A stretch of 7,242 nucleotides of DNA from Actinomycetota bacterium (GTDB taxonomy: Bacteria > Actinomycetota > Humimicrobiia > Humimicrobiales > Humimicrobiaceae), in contig JAMCVO010000644.1 in NCBI GenBank assembly GCA_023475715.1, positions 1 to 7,242 on the forward strand, in the 5' to 3' direction. The translations under genes and the position numbers were made by a program. Positions 1-6,485 of the stretch are shown in pieces; positions within the stretch are counted from its first letter, which is position 1, and each line of letters starts with the position of its first letter. The notes under the pieces were generated by a model. The model did not search any database. It was not told the DNA's origin and was given only the letters and a program-made list of their open reading frames with translations.

Positions 1-433
1 TAATTTTCTCCCAACCTTCTTCACTTTTTATAGGAGCCTCAACAACGTGAGGTATGGTAGAATTATCTTTTTTCTTTAATAGTTTTGCTCCGTTTTCATC
101 TTGTATTAACAATTTATCACCGGCATCTTCCAAAACTTTTTCTTCAAATTTTGGCTGGAACAAATAATTAAAATCAATCATTTCAATGCTATTATCCAGA
201 TTAAGCTGATTGGATATGTCATAATCCCTTGGTAAGTTGCCCATTGGCCACACCATACCATTGCCTACAATAAGGTCACCTTCTAATATTTCACCTTTTA
301 CCCCATGTTTTTTCTCCAATCCCTCGGAATACCATTTCTTAACTGCTCCACCCCAATAAGAGAATTCCCAGTCCATGGTTCTAACTGAAGTATTGAAATT
401 CATAACTTCTAGAAATCTTTCCCTTGTATCCAT
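1..433 (-). CDS. URO-D superfamily protein C, N-terminal part (3' end cut by the window edge)
   Basis: An open frame starts at ATG 433 and runs without a stop to base 2, giving 144 N-terminal residues; the rest lies to the left of the window. It begins MDTRERFLEVMNF and continues with RTMDWEFSYWGGAVKKWYSEGL (residues 18-39), the signature opening of an uncharacterised URO-D-like/methyltransferase-like branch that recurs near sugar ABC transporters. LFQPKFEEKVLEDAGD at 91-106 and STIPHVVEAPIKSEEGW at 125-141 also fit that branch. The ATG is preceded by AAGGGAGC about 10 bases upstream. It starts 42 bases after the M20 stop, in the same direction, and is likely the last gene of the operon visible here. 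Its metal-binding motifs would lie in the missing part, so whether it resembles protein A or B in chemistry cannot be seen. Its opening differs from that of protein B and looks like the expected partner subfamily of protein A. Confidence 0.85.
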   Translation of the reverse strand, partial: MDTRERFLEVMNFNTSVRTMDWEFSYWGGAVKKWYSEGLEKKHGVKGEILEGDLIVGNGMVWPMGNLPRDYDISNQLNLDNSIEMIDFNYLFQPKFEEKVLEDAGDKLLIQDENGAKLLKKKDNSTIPHVVEAPIKSEEGWEKI

Positions 434-475
434 TAATTAAATGCTCCCTTTTAAATTTTTAAAATATTTTTTATT

Positions 476-1783
476 TTATTTACAAATAGTTTTGAATATG
501 AAAAAAGCAAAAATCTTTGAAAGATTTACAATATCATCTGCATATACAAACTCATCAGCGGCATGTACGTTACCGCCCCCAGGTCCAAAAAATATACCAG
601 GAGTTGAACTATAATTATTAAACATGAACAAATCACCTGCAAAATTGGCACCGGAAATTTTTAATTCTTTATTCATGGCATATTTTCCACTTTCTATTAG
701 AGCATTCAGATACTTTTGATTTTTTTTAGAATTTATGTCAAATTTCGGTCCTGGGAAAAATCTGCAATATTTATTAAAAATAATAGTTCTGTCTTTGATT
801 TTCTTGCTCAATAAAGGATATCTAAAAAGAAATTCAAATAATTTTTTATCAAAAGATTCTTCTTCTTCACAACCATCAGGGTAATCTCTTACTGCCAGAT
901 TCAAAGTTAAAATGTTTGGAGTAGCAAAGAGCTTATCCTCTTCTATCACCCCTGATTTGATACCTGATGCAATAAAAAAAATAGGTTTTCCCTGATCTTT
1001 ATAAAATATATGATTGTGTTTTAATGAGTTTAAATGATTCTCATACTCCAATAATGCACTTATTAATTTGTTTGCCAAAAAAATGGGATTATCGGGCTCA
1101 TCTGTATTAGAACTGCTATCCATTTTTACACCCATTTTGCCCCTTATTTCGATACTGAATAGTTTTTGACTTATACATACGGGACAGATACTCATTCCGG
1201 TTGGCTCTGGTATTATAGCAAAATCACCTTCGTAACCACGAACAATACAAGCCAGAGTTCCATTGGCACCGCCAAATTCTTCATCCACAATACTTTCTAA
1301 AATTACTCTTCCTTCAATATTTATCCCAAGGTCTATGATTGTTTTTAAAGCAAAAATTGATGCTGCAAGCCCTCCCTTCATGTCAAGAGAACCAATCCCG
1401 TAAATCTTATTATCAACAATTTTAGGAGAAAAAGGGCTGCACTTTGTCCACTTTAAATCTTCTGTTGGTACGGTATCTATATGACTGCTAAAAATTATTG
1501 TTTTTTTATTGCTGTTGCCGATATAACCTACAACATTTTCCCTGTTTGAATAATTCCTGCCTGCAAGATATGCTGGGTGCTCTTTTAAGCCTTTAACCTC
1601 ATCCGGTGAGAATCTGTCTATTTTAAGATTCATCTCTTTAAAGATATTTTCTACCAAATCTTGGCCGTTATTTTCATTACCACTTTTTAACCTGTTTATC
1701 GTATCTTTTGAGATTATTTCCAAAAGCGTCTCAAACAGCCATTTTTTATTATTATCTATATATTTGATAATTTTTTCTTTCAT
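476..1783 (-). CDS. M20-family zinc metallo-hydrolase (ArgE/DapE/carboxypeptidase-like)
   Basis: A 435-residue cytosolic hydrolase of the M20 family, whose members cleave amide or peptide bonds in N-acyl amino acids, dipeptides and related compounds. The two-metal site is visible: SSHIDTVP (H101, D103), GIGSLDMKGG (D134), DEEFGG (E168 general base, E169 ligand), IPEPT (E193) and NVHAADEFV (H407). The inserted lid/dimerisation domain runs from about 205 to 325. The His that normally follows GRxA at its start appears replaced: the sequence reads RGKMGVKMD (214-222), with V219 in the expected place. The ATG at 1783 has an AAGGG Shine-Dalgarno about 7 bases upstream, 48 bases after the URO-D B stop. 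The exact substrate (acetylornithine, succinyl-diaminopimelate, N-acyl sugar or another) cannot be decided. Its place within the operon argues for a role in degrading the imported compound rather than in amino acid biosynthesis. Confidence 0.9.
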   Translation of the reverse strand: MKEKIIKYIDNNKKWLFETLLEIISKDTINRLKSGNENNGQDLVENIFKEMNLKIDRFSPDEVKGLKEHPAYLAGRNYSNRENVVGYIGNSNKKTIIFSSHIDTVPTEDLKWTKCSPFSPKIVDNKIYGIGSLDMKGGLAASIFALKTIIDLGINIEGRVILESIVDEEFGGANGTLACIVRGYEGDFAIIPEPTGMSICPVCISQKLFSIEIRGKMGVKMDSSSNTDEPDNPIFLANKLISALLEYENHLNSLKHNHIFYKDQGKPIFFIASGIKSGVIEEDKLFATPNILTLNLAVRDYPDGCEEEESFDKKLFEFLFRYPLLSKKIKDRTIIFNKYCRFFPGPKFDINSKKNQKYLNALIESGKYAMNKELKISGANFAGDLFMFNNYSSTPGIFFGPGGGNVHAADEFVYADDIVNLSKIFAFFIFKTICK

Positions 1784-1831
1784 CTTTTACCCTTAAACAA
1801 TATTTGTTAAACCTTTATACTTAATTTTTAT

Positions 1832-2965
1832 CTACTCATAGATTGCCAGTATATTCTCTATCGGAGTATCAGCAGTTATGTAATGTGAAGGGCCAAGAAT
1901 TATTCCCCCGTCTCCATTAAAAAGCTCTTTTATCCTTTTTACCTCCTTCTTGACTTCTTCAGGATTTGTAAATGGCAAAAACTTCTGTACATCAAAGCCA
2001 CCATGAAAACAGATATCTTTCCCAAATAACTTCTTTAAATTACTAAGTTCCATGTTTTTAGCAGACACTTGAACCGGATCTAAAATATCTACACCCATTT
2101 CTATTAAATCCGGAATTATATCTGTACAATTGCCGCAAACATGGAAGCAAACAAGTAAATCATATTTTTTTGCTTCTTCAATTATTTCCTTATACCAGGG
2201 CTTATAGAAAGTTCTCCAAATCTTTGGAGAAATCATTAAGCTGTCCTGCATGGCAAAATCATCCCATATTCCATATAAATCTAGATATCTACCAATGGCC
2301 TCCAAATTCTTTTTACAAAACTCCAGGCAGAATTCTCCTATGTACCCTATTAGTATTTCTGCATATTTTTTATCTGAAACAAGATTCATGAGCATCTTAT
2401 CAATGCCCCTCATATATGTTGATATCATGAAGATATAGTTGTTGCAGTTTGTGCATAAAAAATATGCCTCAGATTTTTTAAATTCAGTTACAGGAATTTC
2501 TCTTTGTTCGTCAGCACTCCTATATTCAACCGCTTCAGAATTAATTTTGTAGGTTTTGAAATCAAACCATTCTGTCTTGGGATATCTGTAGTTATTTAAA
2601 TCATTTACACTGTCACTATTATAGAGAGGTGGATTTTTTGAAAAGACAATATCTCTTGCTCCGCCTGAATAGATTTCTACTGGCTTTATCCCCCATATAT
2701 TGAAATAACATGGTTCAAATATTGTATTGAAATCCGGACCAATATATTTTGGGAAATATGTAGTAAAAGCACCAAGAGTTTCACCATCTGAGAAATTATC
2801 TGCTCCTAATTCTGCTATTAATTTTTCCCAATCATCTTCTATATTTTCAAGCCCAAAATATTTAATAAGGCTTTTATTTATGGATGAATCTCCTCTATAC
2901 ATTAATGGAATTCTATTGACCGGTTTATGTTTTATTGAATCCAAAATTAAAGTTTTTCTATTCAT
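1832..2965 (-). CDS. URO-D superfamily protein B with HxCxxC motif, putative metal-dependent methyltransferase-like enzyme
   Basis: A complete 377-residue protein from the ATG at 2965; a TTG at 2995 would add ten residues but is less likely. The N-terminus (MNRKTLILDSIKHKPVNRIP) is the classic opening of the MtaA/CmuA-like branch of the uroporphyrinogen decarboxylase superfamily. Later landmarks are YPKTEWFD at 128-135, GIWDDFAMQ at 232-240 with ISPKIWRTFYKPWY after it, HVCGNCTD at 275-282, and GPSHYITADTPIENIL at 358-373. In methyltransferase relatives, HxC plus a distal Cys bind the catalytic zinc. Here H275 and C277 fit, C280 is an extra Cys, and H361 sits where the third Cys is usually found. 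A second CxxC (C171/C174) precedes the central helices. It is a cytosolic TIM barrel and is not the haem-pathway HemE, judging by the motifs and the transporter context. It begins 92 bases after the MalG-type gene and ends with TAG. The reaction is probably methyl transfer or a related cleavage on the imported compound, with the substrate unknown. Confidence 0.85.
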   Translation of the reverse strand: MNRKTLILDSIKHKPVNRIPLMYRGDSSINKSLIKYFGLENIEDDWEKLIAELGADNFSDGETLGAFTTYFPKYIGPDFNTIFEPCYFNIWGIKPVEIYSGGARDIVFSKNPPLYNSDSVNDLNNYRYPKTEWFDFKTYKINSEAVEYRSADEQREIPVTEFKKSEAYFLCTNCNNYIFMISTYMRGIDKMLMNLVSDKKYAEILIGYIGEFCLEFCKKNLEAIGRYLDLYGIWDDFAMQDSLMISPKIWRTFYKPWYKEIIEEAKKYDLLVCFHVCGNCTDIIPDLIEMGVDILDPVQVSAKNMELSNLKKLFGKDICFHGGFDVQKFLPFTNPEEVKKEVKRIKELFNGDGGIILGPSHYITADTPIENILAIYE

Positions 2966-3057
2966 TTCAAATCCTAAACCTGATTTATTTGACAATCCCG
3001 TTATTTTCTTAATATAAAGCTTTCATATCTCATAATAAGTTAATGTAGCCATGTATT
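2966..3057 (-). other. Intergenic spacer between MalG-type permease and URO-D B
   Basis: This 92-base AT-rich gap holds the Shine-Dalgarno of URO-D B and an upstream in-frame TTG at 2995. I find no GC-rich hairpin followed by a U-run, so nothing suggests transcription stops here. It is the longest gap inside the proposed operon, and a secondary promoter cannot be excluded, but no clear -35/-10 pair is visible. Confidence 0.4.
2971..2975 (-). promoter_or_regulatory. Ribosome binding site deciding the URO-D B start
   Basis: The minus strand reads AGGAT followed by TTGAA and then ATG at 2965-2963, giving good spacing. The longer reading frame could open at a TTG at 2995, but the only purine run there (GGGA) directly abuts the TTG. 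The ATG at 2965 is therefore preferred. Confidence 0.65.
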
Positions 3058-3921
3058 TTATTCCTTTAATGCACCTGATAAAAGTTTTCCCGTTAACTTA
3101 CGCTGAAAAATAATATATATAATAGTTATTGGTGCAATTGCTATTGCTATGGCAGCAAAAACTACTCCATAATCTGCAGTATAGTGTTGCTTTACTAGTA
3201 TATTGGCAAGCCCAACCGGAAGTGTCTTTAATTTCTCATCGCTTATCAATACATATGCAAGAATAAATTCATTCCATATGCCAAAAACATTAAATATTGT
3301 TGCCAGAATTATTCCTGGACTTGCCAGTGGCAACACAACCTTAAAAAACACCTTGAAGTGCGATGCCCCATCTAAAAATGCAGCTTCCTCCAGTTCCTGG
3401 GGAATAACATTAAAAAATGGAACAAGAACAAAAATAGTAAATGGTAAAGAATATGCAATATAGACTAAAACAAGACCAACATATGAACCCAGAATATGCA
3501 ACTGCTGAAGCAGGAGAAATAAAGGAAGTATCAACAGTGCTGGCGAAATAAAAAATCCACTTATAAAAATAGTTAAAATTGGAATTCTTCCAACAAATTT
3601 TAACCTGCTCAGAGCGTAAGCTGCAAAGGATGAGGCAAAAATTATTAAAAATACTGAAATAACTGTTATGAAAGTACTATTTCTAAAATAAACACCAACA
3701 TTGCCTTCATTCCAAGCTTTAATAAAATTCTGGAATAAGAATTTTGAAGGCAGTCCAAAGGGATTCACAAAAAAATCAATGCTTGAGCGCAAAGATGATA
3801 CAACCGCCCAGGTAACCGGAATCAGAACAATAAGGCTGTAAATGATACATAATAGCTGCACAGGAATATTAAATGTAATGTATTTAAACTTTTGAACTAA
3901 TTTACCCGCTGATTGTCTCAT
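3058..3921 (-). CDS. ABC sugar-type importer permease, MalG/UgpE-like (CUT1)
   Basis: A 287-residue inner-membrane permease that pairs with the preceding MalF-type protein. Six hydrophobic segments lie at roughly 21-43, 81-104, 113-136, 145-169, 203-222 and 251-272. The EAA loop is well conserved (ELEEAAFLDGAS at 176-187, then VVLPLASPG at 195-203), as are the MalG-type WNEFILAYVLI at 216-226 and the C-terminal RKLTGKLLSGALKE, which resembles the family's usual Q/RR-x-x-xGL-x-x-GA-x-K tail. It begins 8 bases after the upstream permease stop. The nearest AAGG purine run is about 16 bases before the ATG, inside the end of the upstream gene, so translational coupling is likely. The two permeases are separate proteins and not a fusion. 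Confidence 0.94.
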   Translation of the reverse strand: MRQSAGKLVQKFKYITFNIPVQLLCIIYSLIVLIPVTWAVVSSLRSSIDFFVNPFGLPSKFLFQNFIKAWNEGNVGVYFRNSTFITVISVFLIIFASSFAAYALSRLKFVGRIPILTIFISGFFISPALLILPLFLLLQQLHILGSYVGLVLVYIAYSLPFTIFVLVPFFNVIPQELEEAAFLDGASHFKVFFKVVLPLASPGIILATIFNVFGIWNEFILAYVLISDEKLKTLPVGLANILVKQHYTADYGVVFAAIAIAIAPITIIYIIFQRKLTGKLLSGALKE

Positions 3922-3929
3922 AATATATT

Positions 3930-4880
3930 TTAAAAACCTTTTTCTCCATGAATTAATTGTTTCATAAGCAGCCTTACAACAAATACTGCAATGATAGAAA
4001 TAAAAATAAAAGTTATAACGCTTATAGCTGATCCATATCCAAAACGATGCAGGTCAAAACCAACCTCATATATATATGTTGGCAACACCTCTGTTGATCT
4101 ATAAGGGCCTCCATCTGTTAAAAATTTTATATATGTAAAAATTACGCTAAAGCTATTAAACATCATAAATACCACTGCTACTGCTATCGTAGGTTTTATA
4201 AGTGGTAGAATTACACTAAAAAATTCCTGTTTTTTGGATGCACCATCTATTTTAGCAGCCTCTAGATAAGATTCTGGTATTTCCTGAATTGCTGCTAAAA
4301 ACAAAATTATATACAGACCCATATATTTCCAAATCATGGGTAAAGCTACTGCAATTAAAGCGGTGCTTGAATTTCCAAGCCAGGCTATACTGCCAACATT
4401 AATTCCTATTTTATCTAAAAAGAAGTTTAGCATTCCCATTGTGGGATGATAGATAAAAAGCCATATTGTTACCACAACTATATCTCCCAGCATATTTGGA
4501 AAGAGCCATGTGGCTTTATAAAATCCTGTTGCTTTTATCCTAATTGACAGCATGTAGGCAAAAAATAGGGCGATAATAACAGATAAGGTTATTACAAATA
4601 TAAACAATGAGAAATTGTTAAATAAAGCTTTCCAGAATATATTATCATGAAACAGCTCTATGAAATTTTTAATCCCGATGAATTTTTCAGACCCTGTTGA
4701 TAAACCTCTCCAGTCATAAAATGAAAGTTTAAAAACTTTTGTAAGAGGCAAAAGAACAAATATAAAATATATTATTGCAGCGGGGGCTAAGAAGATAGCC
4801 GCCATCCTATAGGAAAGAGAAGATCTTCCCAGCCCCCTAAATGGTTTTCTATTTTTATTTTTTATTACAGAAAGCCTCAT
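3930..4880 (-). CDS. ABC sugar-type importer permease, MalF/UgpA-like (CUT1)
   Basis: A 316-residue inner-membrane permease, one half of the translocation channel. Six hydrophobic segments are visible at roughly residues 27-49, 88-112, 125-145, 173-197, 232-252 and 283-305. The ATPase-docking EAA loop is clear at about 207-226 (LEAAKIDGAS, then ILPLIKP). Also typical of the MalF side of CUT1 transporters are LSFYDWRGL near 52-60, FIGIKNF at 67-73 and LTDGGPYRSTEVL with a following YIYEVGF at 254-275. The length matches the short MalF/UgpA type without the large periplasmic insert of E. coli MalF. It starts 24 bases after the binding-protein stop. The ATG at 4880 lacks an obvious Shine-Dalgarno, so translational coupling or a slightly later start is possible. 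The cognate ATPase is not in this window. Confidence 0.93.
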   Translation of the reverse strand: MRLSVIKNKNRKPFRGLGRSSLSYRMAAIFLAPAAIIYFIFVLLPLTKVFKLSFYDWRGLSTGSEKFIGIKNFIELFHDNIFWKALFNNFSLFIFVITLSVIIALFFAYMLSIRIKATGFYKATWLFPNMLGDIVVVTIWLFIYHPTMGMLNFFLDKIGINVGSIAWLGNSSTALIAVALPMIWKYMGLYIILFLAAIQEIPESYLEAAKIDGASKKQEFFSVILPLIKPTIAVAVVFMMFNSFSVIFTYIKFLTDGGPYRSTEVLPTYIYEVGFDLHRFGYGSAISVITFIFISIIAVFVVRLLMKQLIHGEKGF

Positions 4881-4904
4881 TTTGCATCTATCAAGTCAAA
4901 TTTT

Positions 4905-6365
4905 TTATTTAAGACCAAGGCTGAAAGCATGAACAAAGTTTTTGGAATCAGCCCTGTAGTCATCACATGCTTTCTGAATTGCTGCACAAACTTCTTCCGG
5001 AGTTGATTTGCCATTAAACATTTTCAAAATATTGTCATCAATTACTTGCTTAACTTGAGGATACCACATATCCAATGTTTCCTGCTGTGGTATAACATAT
5101 GCATCACCTTCATAATATTCAAAGGCACTCTTGACAGCTCTGCCAAATTTGTTATCCGGCATCCAATCCTTAGACCCATTATACACCGTAATGGAGCCAG
5201 TGTTTTCGACAGTAAATTTCTGTATTTGTTCTGAATATAAAATTTTTAAAAAATCAACTGCTAGATCCACTTGCTTGCTTTTAGCTGGTATAACCCACAT
5301 AGCACCGGTATTATGATCCGATACATGCACATTTTGAGGATAAGGGCTGCCATCAAAGGATGGATAATCTGTTGCCCTTATTTCAGCACCTTCTGGCCAA
5401 ACTTGCTCTTCTTCTTTGGGGAACCAATCTCCTACTGAAATCATTCCTGCTTTACCAACCATTACTTCAGCTTGTGATTGGAGATGATTCATACCAAGAT
5501 TTCCTTCCTGAAAATATTTATCAGATAGATCTTTAATGAAAGCAAATGCCTTCACTACCTCAGGATCAGTCCATGAATTTGGTGCTAAATTCCAGCATGC
5601 TTCAAGTTTTTTAGGTCCTGCCAATCGTGCAATAAATGTTGGAAGATAAGTGAATCTTATATAGAGCGGGTATATGCCTTGGTTAGCAATAGGAGCTACT
5701 CCTGCTTTTTTCATAGCGTCAAAAAGTTTATATGCTTCATCCCAGGTTTTTGGTGGAACCCAGCCATTTTTATCCCAAACAGTTTTATTATACCACCATC
5801 CCATTGCATTAATGAACTGAGGCAAATACCATATATGACCATCAGAAGTTGCTGCCATAAAAGTGTTCTTATCAAGGGTATCAATCCATTTTACTTCTTT
5901 ATCTATAGCATTAGAATTTAGATAATTTTCTAATGGCAATATTTGATTTTCAAAAATTGCCCCCCATAGATCAAAGAAAAATGTAGGTAAACAAACAACA
6001 TCTGGCGGAGTTCCTGCAACAAACATCGGCTGCAGTTTTTCATGTATTTTTGGATCAGCTGTGAAATCAACCGTAACCTTAGGATACTTTGCACTGAATA
6101 CTTTTATAGCCTCCTTTATCCACTCGACACCATAACCACCTTCAAACGCAGCAATACTAAAGTTTCCTGTAGCTGTGCTTACTGTAGTTTCTACAGCTGT
6201 TGTGGTTTCAGCAGCTGTAGTCTCAACTGAAGTCGTTTCTACTGTAGTTGTTTCCGCAGCAGTTGTTTCTGCAGCAGTTCCTTTTTTACATCCTGAAATT
6301 GTAAAAGCTGACATAAGTGTCAAACTTATCAGGACTACCATTATCCATAATAATGATTTTTTCAT
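4905..6365 (-). CDS. ABC transporter extracellular solute-binding lipoprotein (family 1, carbohydrate-type)
   Basis: This 486-residue protein is the substrate-capturing subunit of the importer formed with the next two genes. Residues 1-25 are a lipoprotein signal peptide (MKKS start, hydrophobic core 5-23, lipobox ISGC) with the lipidated Cys at position 26. Residues 30-66 are a flexible linker built of ETT-type repeats. The mature ligand-binding domain follows, with family-1 hallmarks: an early helix (EWIKEAIKVFSAKYP), GTPPDVV at 118-124, GHIWYLPQF at 176-184 followed by GWWYNK at 189-194, PKTWDE at 205-210, GKAGMISVGDW at 304-314, MWVIPAKSK at 356-364, and a C-terminal NGKSTPEEVCAAIQKACD. 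It is anchored to the outer face of the cytoplasmic membrane. Family members bind oligosaccharides, monosaccharides, glycerol phosphate and other polyols; the ligand here cannot be named from sequence. Aromatic residues near 189-192 are plausible ring-stacking contacts. The permease gene starts 24 bases downstream. Confidence 0.95.
   Translation of the reverse strand: MKKSLLWIMVVLISLTLMSAFTISGCKKGTAAETTAAETTTVETTSVETTAAETTTAVETTVSTATGNFSIAAFEGGYGVEWIKEAIKVFSAKYPKVTVDFTADPKIHEKLQPMFVAGTPPDVVCLPTFFFDLWGAIFENQILPLENYLNSNAIDKEVKWIDTLDKNTFMAATSDGHIWYLPQFINAMGWWYNKTVWDKNGWVPPKTWDEAYKLFDAMKKAGVAPIANQGIYPLYIRFTYLPTFIARLAGPKKLEACWNLAPNSWTDPEVVKAFAFIKDLSDKYFQEGNLGMNHLQSQAEVMVGKAGMISVGDWFPKEEEQVWPEGAEIRATDYPSFDGSPYPQNVHVSDHNTGAMWVIPAKSKQVDLAVDFLKILYSEQIQKFTVENTGSITVYNGSKDWMPDNKFGRAVKSAFEYYEGDAYVIPQQETLDMWYPQVKQVIDDNILKMFNGKSTPEEVCAAIQKACDDYRADSKNFVHAFSLGLK
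6183..6275 (-). repeat. Degenerate ETT-repeat tract encoding the lipoprotein linker
   Basis: This stretch encodes binding-protein residues 31-61, six tandem 5-6-residue units: AAETT, AAETT, TVETT, SVETT, AAETT, TAVETT. At DNA level the copies differ at synonymous positions, so it is an old, selected repeat and not a fresh slippage array. The encoded segment has no hydrophobic or basic residues and should be disordered, tethering the binding domain away from the lipid anchor. The repeat makes the shadow frame on the plus strand open, but that frame is not a gene. Confidence 0.8.
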
Positions 6366-6371
6366 TCATGA

Positions 6372-6380
6372 ACCTCCCTT
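6372..6380 (-). promoter_or_regulatory. Strong ribosome binding site of the binding-protein gene
   Basis: The minus strand reads AAGGGAGGT followed by TCATGA and the ATG at 6365-6363. This near-consensus Shine-Dalgarno, with about 7 bases from GGGAGG to the ATG, fixes the start. A second ATG at 6369-6367 is out of frame, and an in-frame TGA lies immediately before the chosen ATG, so no longer N-terminus is possible. Confidence 0.85.
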
Positions 6381-6406
6381 TGTAATTTTTTTATTTTGAT
6401 TACAAA
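6379..6406. repeat. 8-bp inverted repeat TTTGTAAT/ATTACAAA, candidate operator or leader hairpin
   Basis: The plus strand carries TTTGTAAT at 6379-6386 and its exact reverse complement ATTACAAA at 6399-6406, separated by 12 A/T-rich bases. A further copy of TTTGTAATT lies at 6457-6465. The proximal arm touches the Shine-Dalgarno of the binding-protein gene (6372-6380), so either a bound repressor or an mRNA hairpin here could block expression. The arms are A/T-rich and a similar word occurs inside the coding region at 7227-7234, so chance is a real alternative. Confidence 0.4.
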
Positions 6407-6485
6407 TATCTTCAAGCAAATTTCTTTTTTATAATCTCACCCCCTTTATGATTTTTTTTGTAATTAATAAAAGACTACTCCCTTG

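Larger units (their letters stand above)
6366..6485 (-). promoter_or_regulatory. Leader/regulatory gap upstream of the binding-protein operon
   Basis: This is the longest non-coding stretch in the window and very AT-rich. Read on the minus strand it contains a copy of ATTACAAA soon after the URO-D A stop, a strong Shine-Dalgarno-like AAAGGGGGTGA with no normal start codon behind it, an inverted repeat TTTGTAAT-N12-ATTACAAA, and then the true Shine-Dalgarno of the binding-protein gene. No rho-independent terminator separates it from the upstream gene. I could not pick a convincing -35/-10 pair; the TATAAA at about 6433-6428 is a possible -10 but lacks a well-placed -35. The most likely role is to hold the promoter and/or operator for the transport operon, since binding-protein genes often head such operons. 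Confidence 0.5.

Noticed and set aside
1793..1811. Imperfect inverted repeat TTAAACAA-TAT-TTGTTAAA between URO-D B and the M20 gene
   Set aside because: One mismatch, A/T-only pairs mostly, a 3-base loop and no U-run placement typical of a terminator; expected by chance at this composition.
1832..2965. Identification as true uroporphyrinogen decarboxylase HemE
   Set aside because: The opening and C-terminal motifs fit the methyltransferase-like branch, the HVCGNC motif is not a HemE feature, and there are no haem-pathway neighbours.
2966..2995. TTG start adding ten residues to URO-D protein B
   Set aside because: No properly spaced Shine-Dalgarno precedes the TTG, the ten residues are not part of the family N-terminus, and the ATG at 2965 has an AGGA site at good distance.
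2727..3017. 96-codon open frame on the plus strand
   Set aside because: It lies antisense over the conserved N-terminus of URO-D protein B, has no recognisable domain and is explained by the opposite frame.
6175..6399. 74-codon plus-strand frame rich in Val/Ala/Ser
   Set aside because: It is the complement of the ETT-repeat linker and signal peptide of the binding lipoprotein; the repetitive look comes from that tract.
6366..6420. 17-codon frame from a TTG ending in TGA directly before the binding-protein ATG
   Set aside because: No ribosome site at a suitable distance and the frame consists of the operator-like repeat and the downstream Shine-Dalgarno; a peptide is unlikely.
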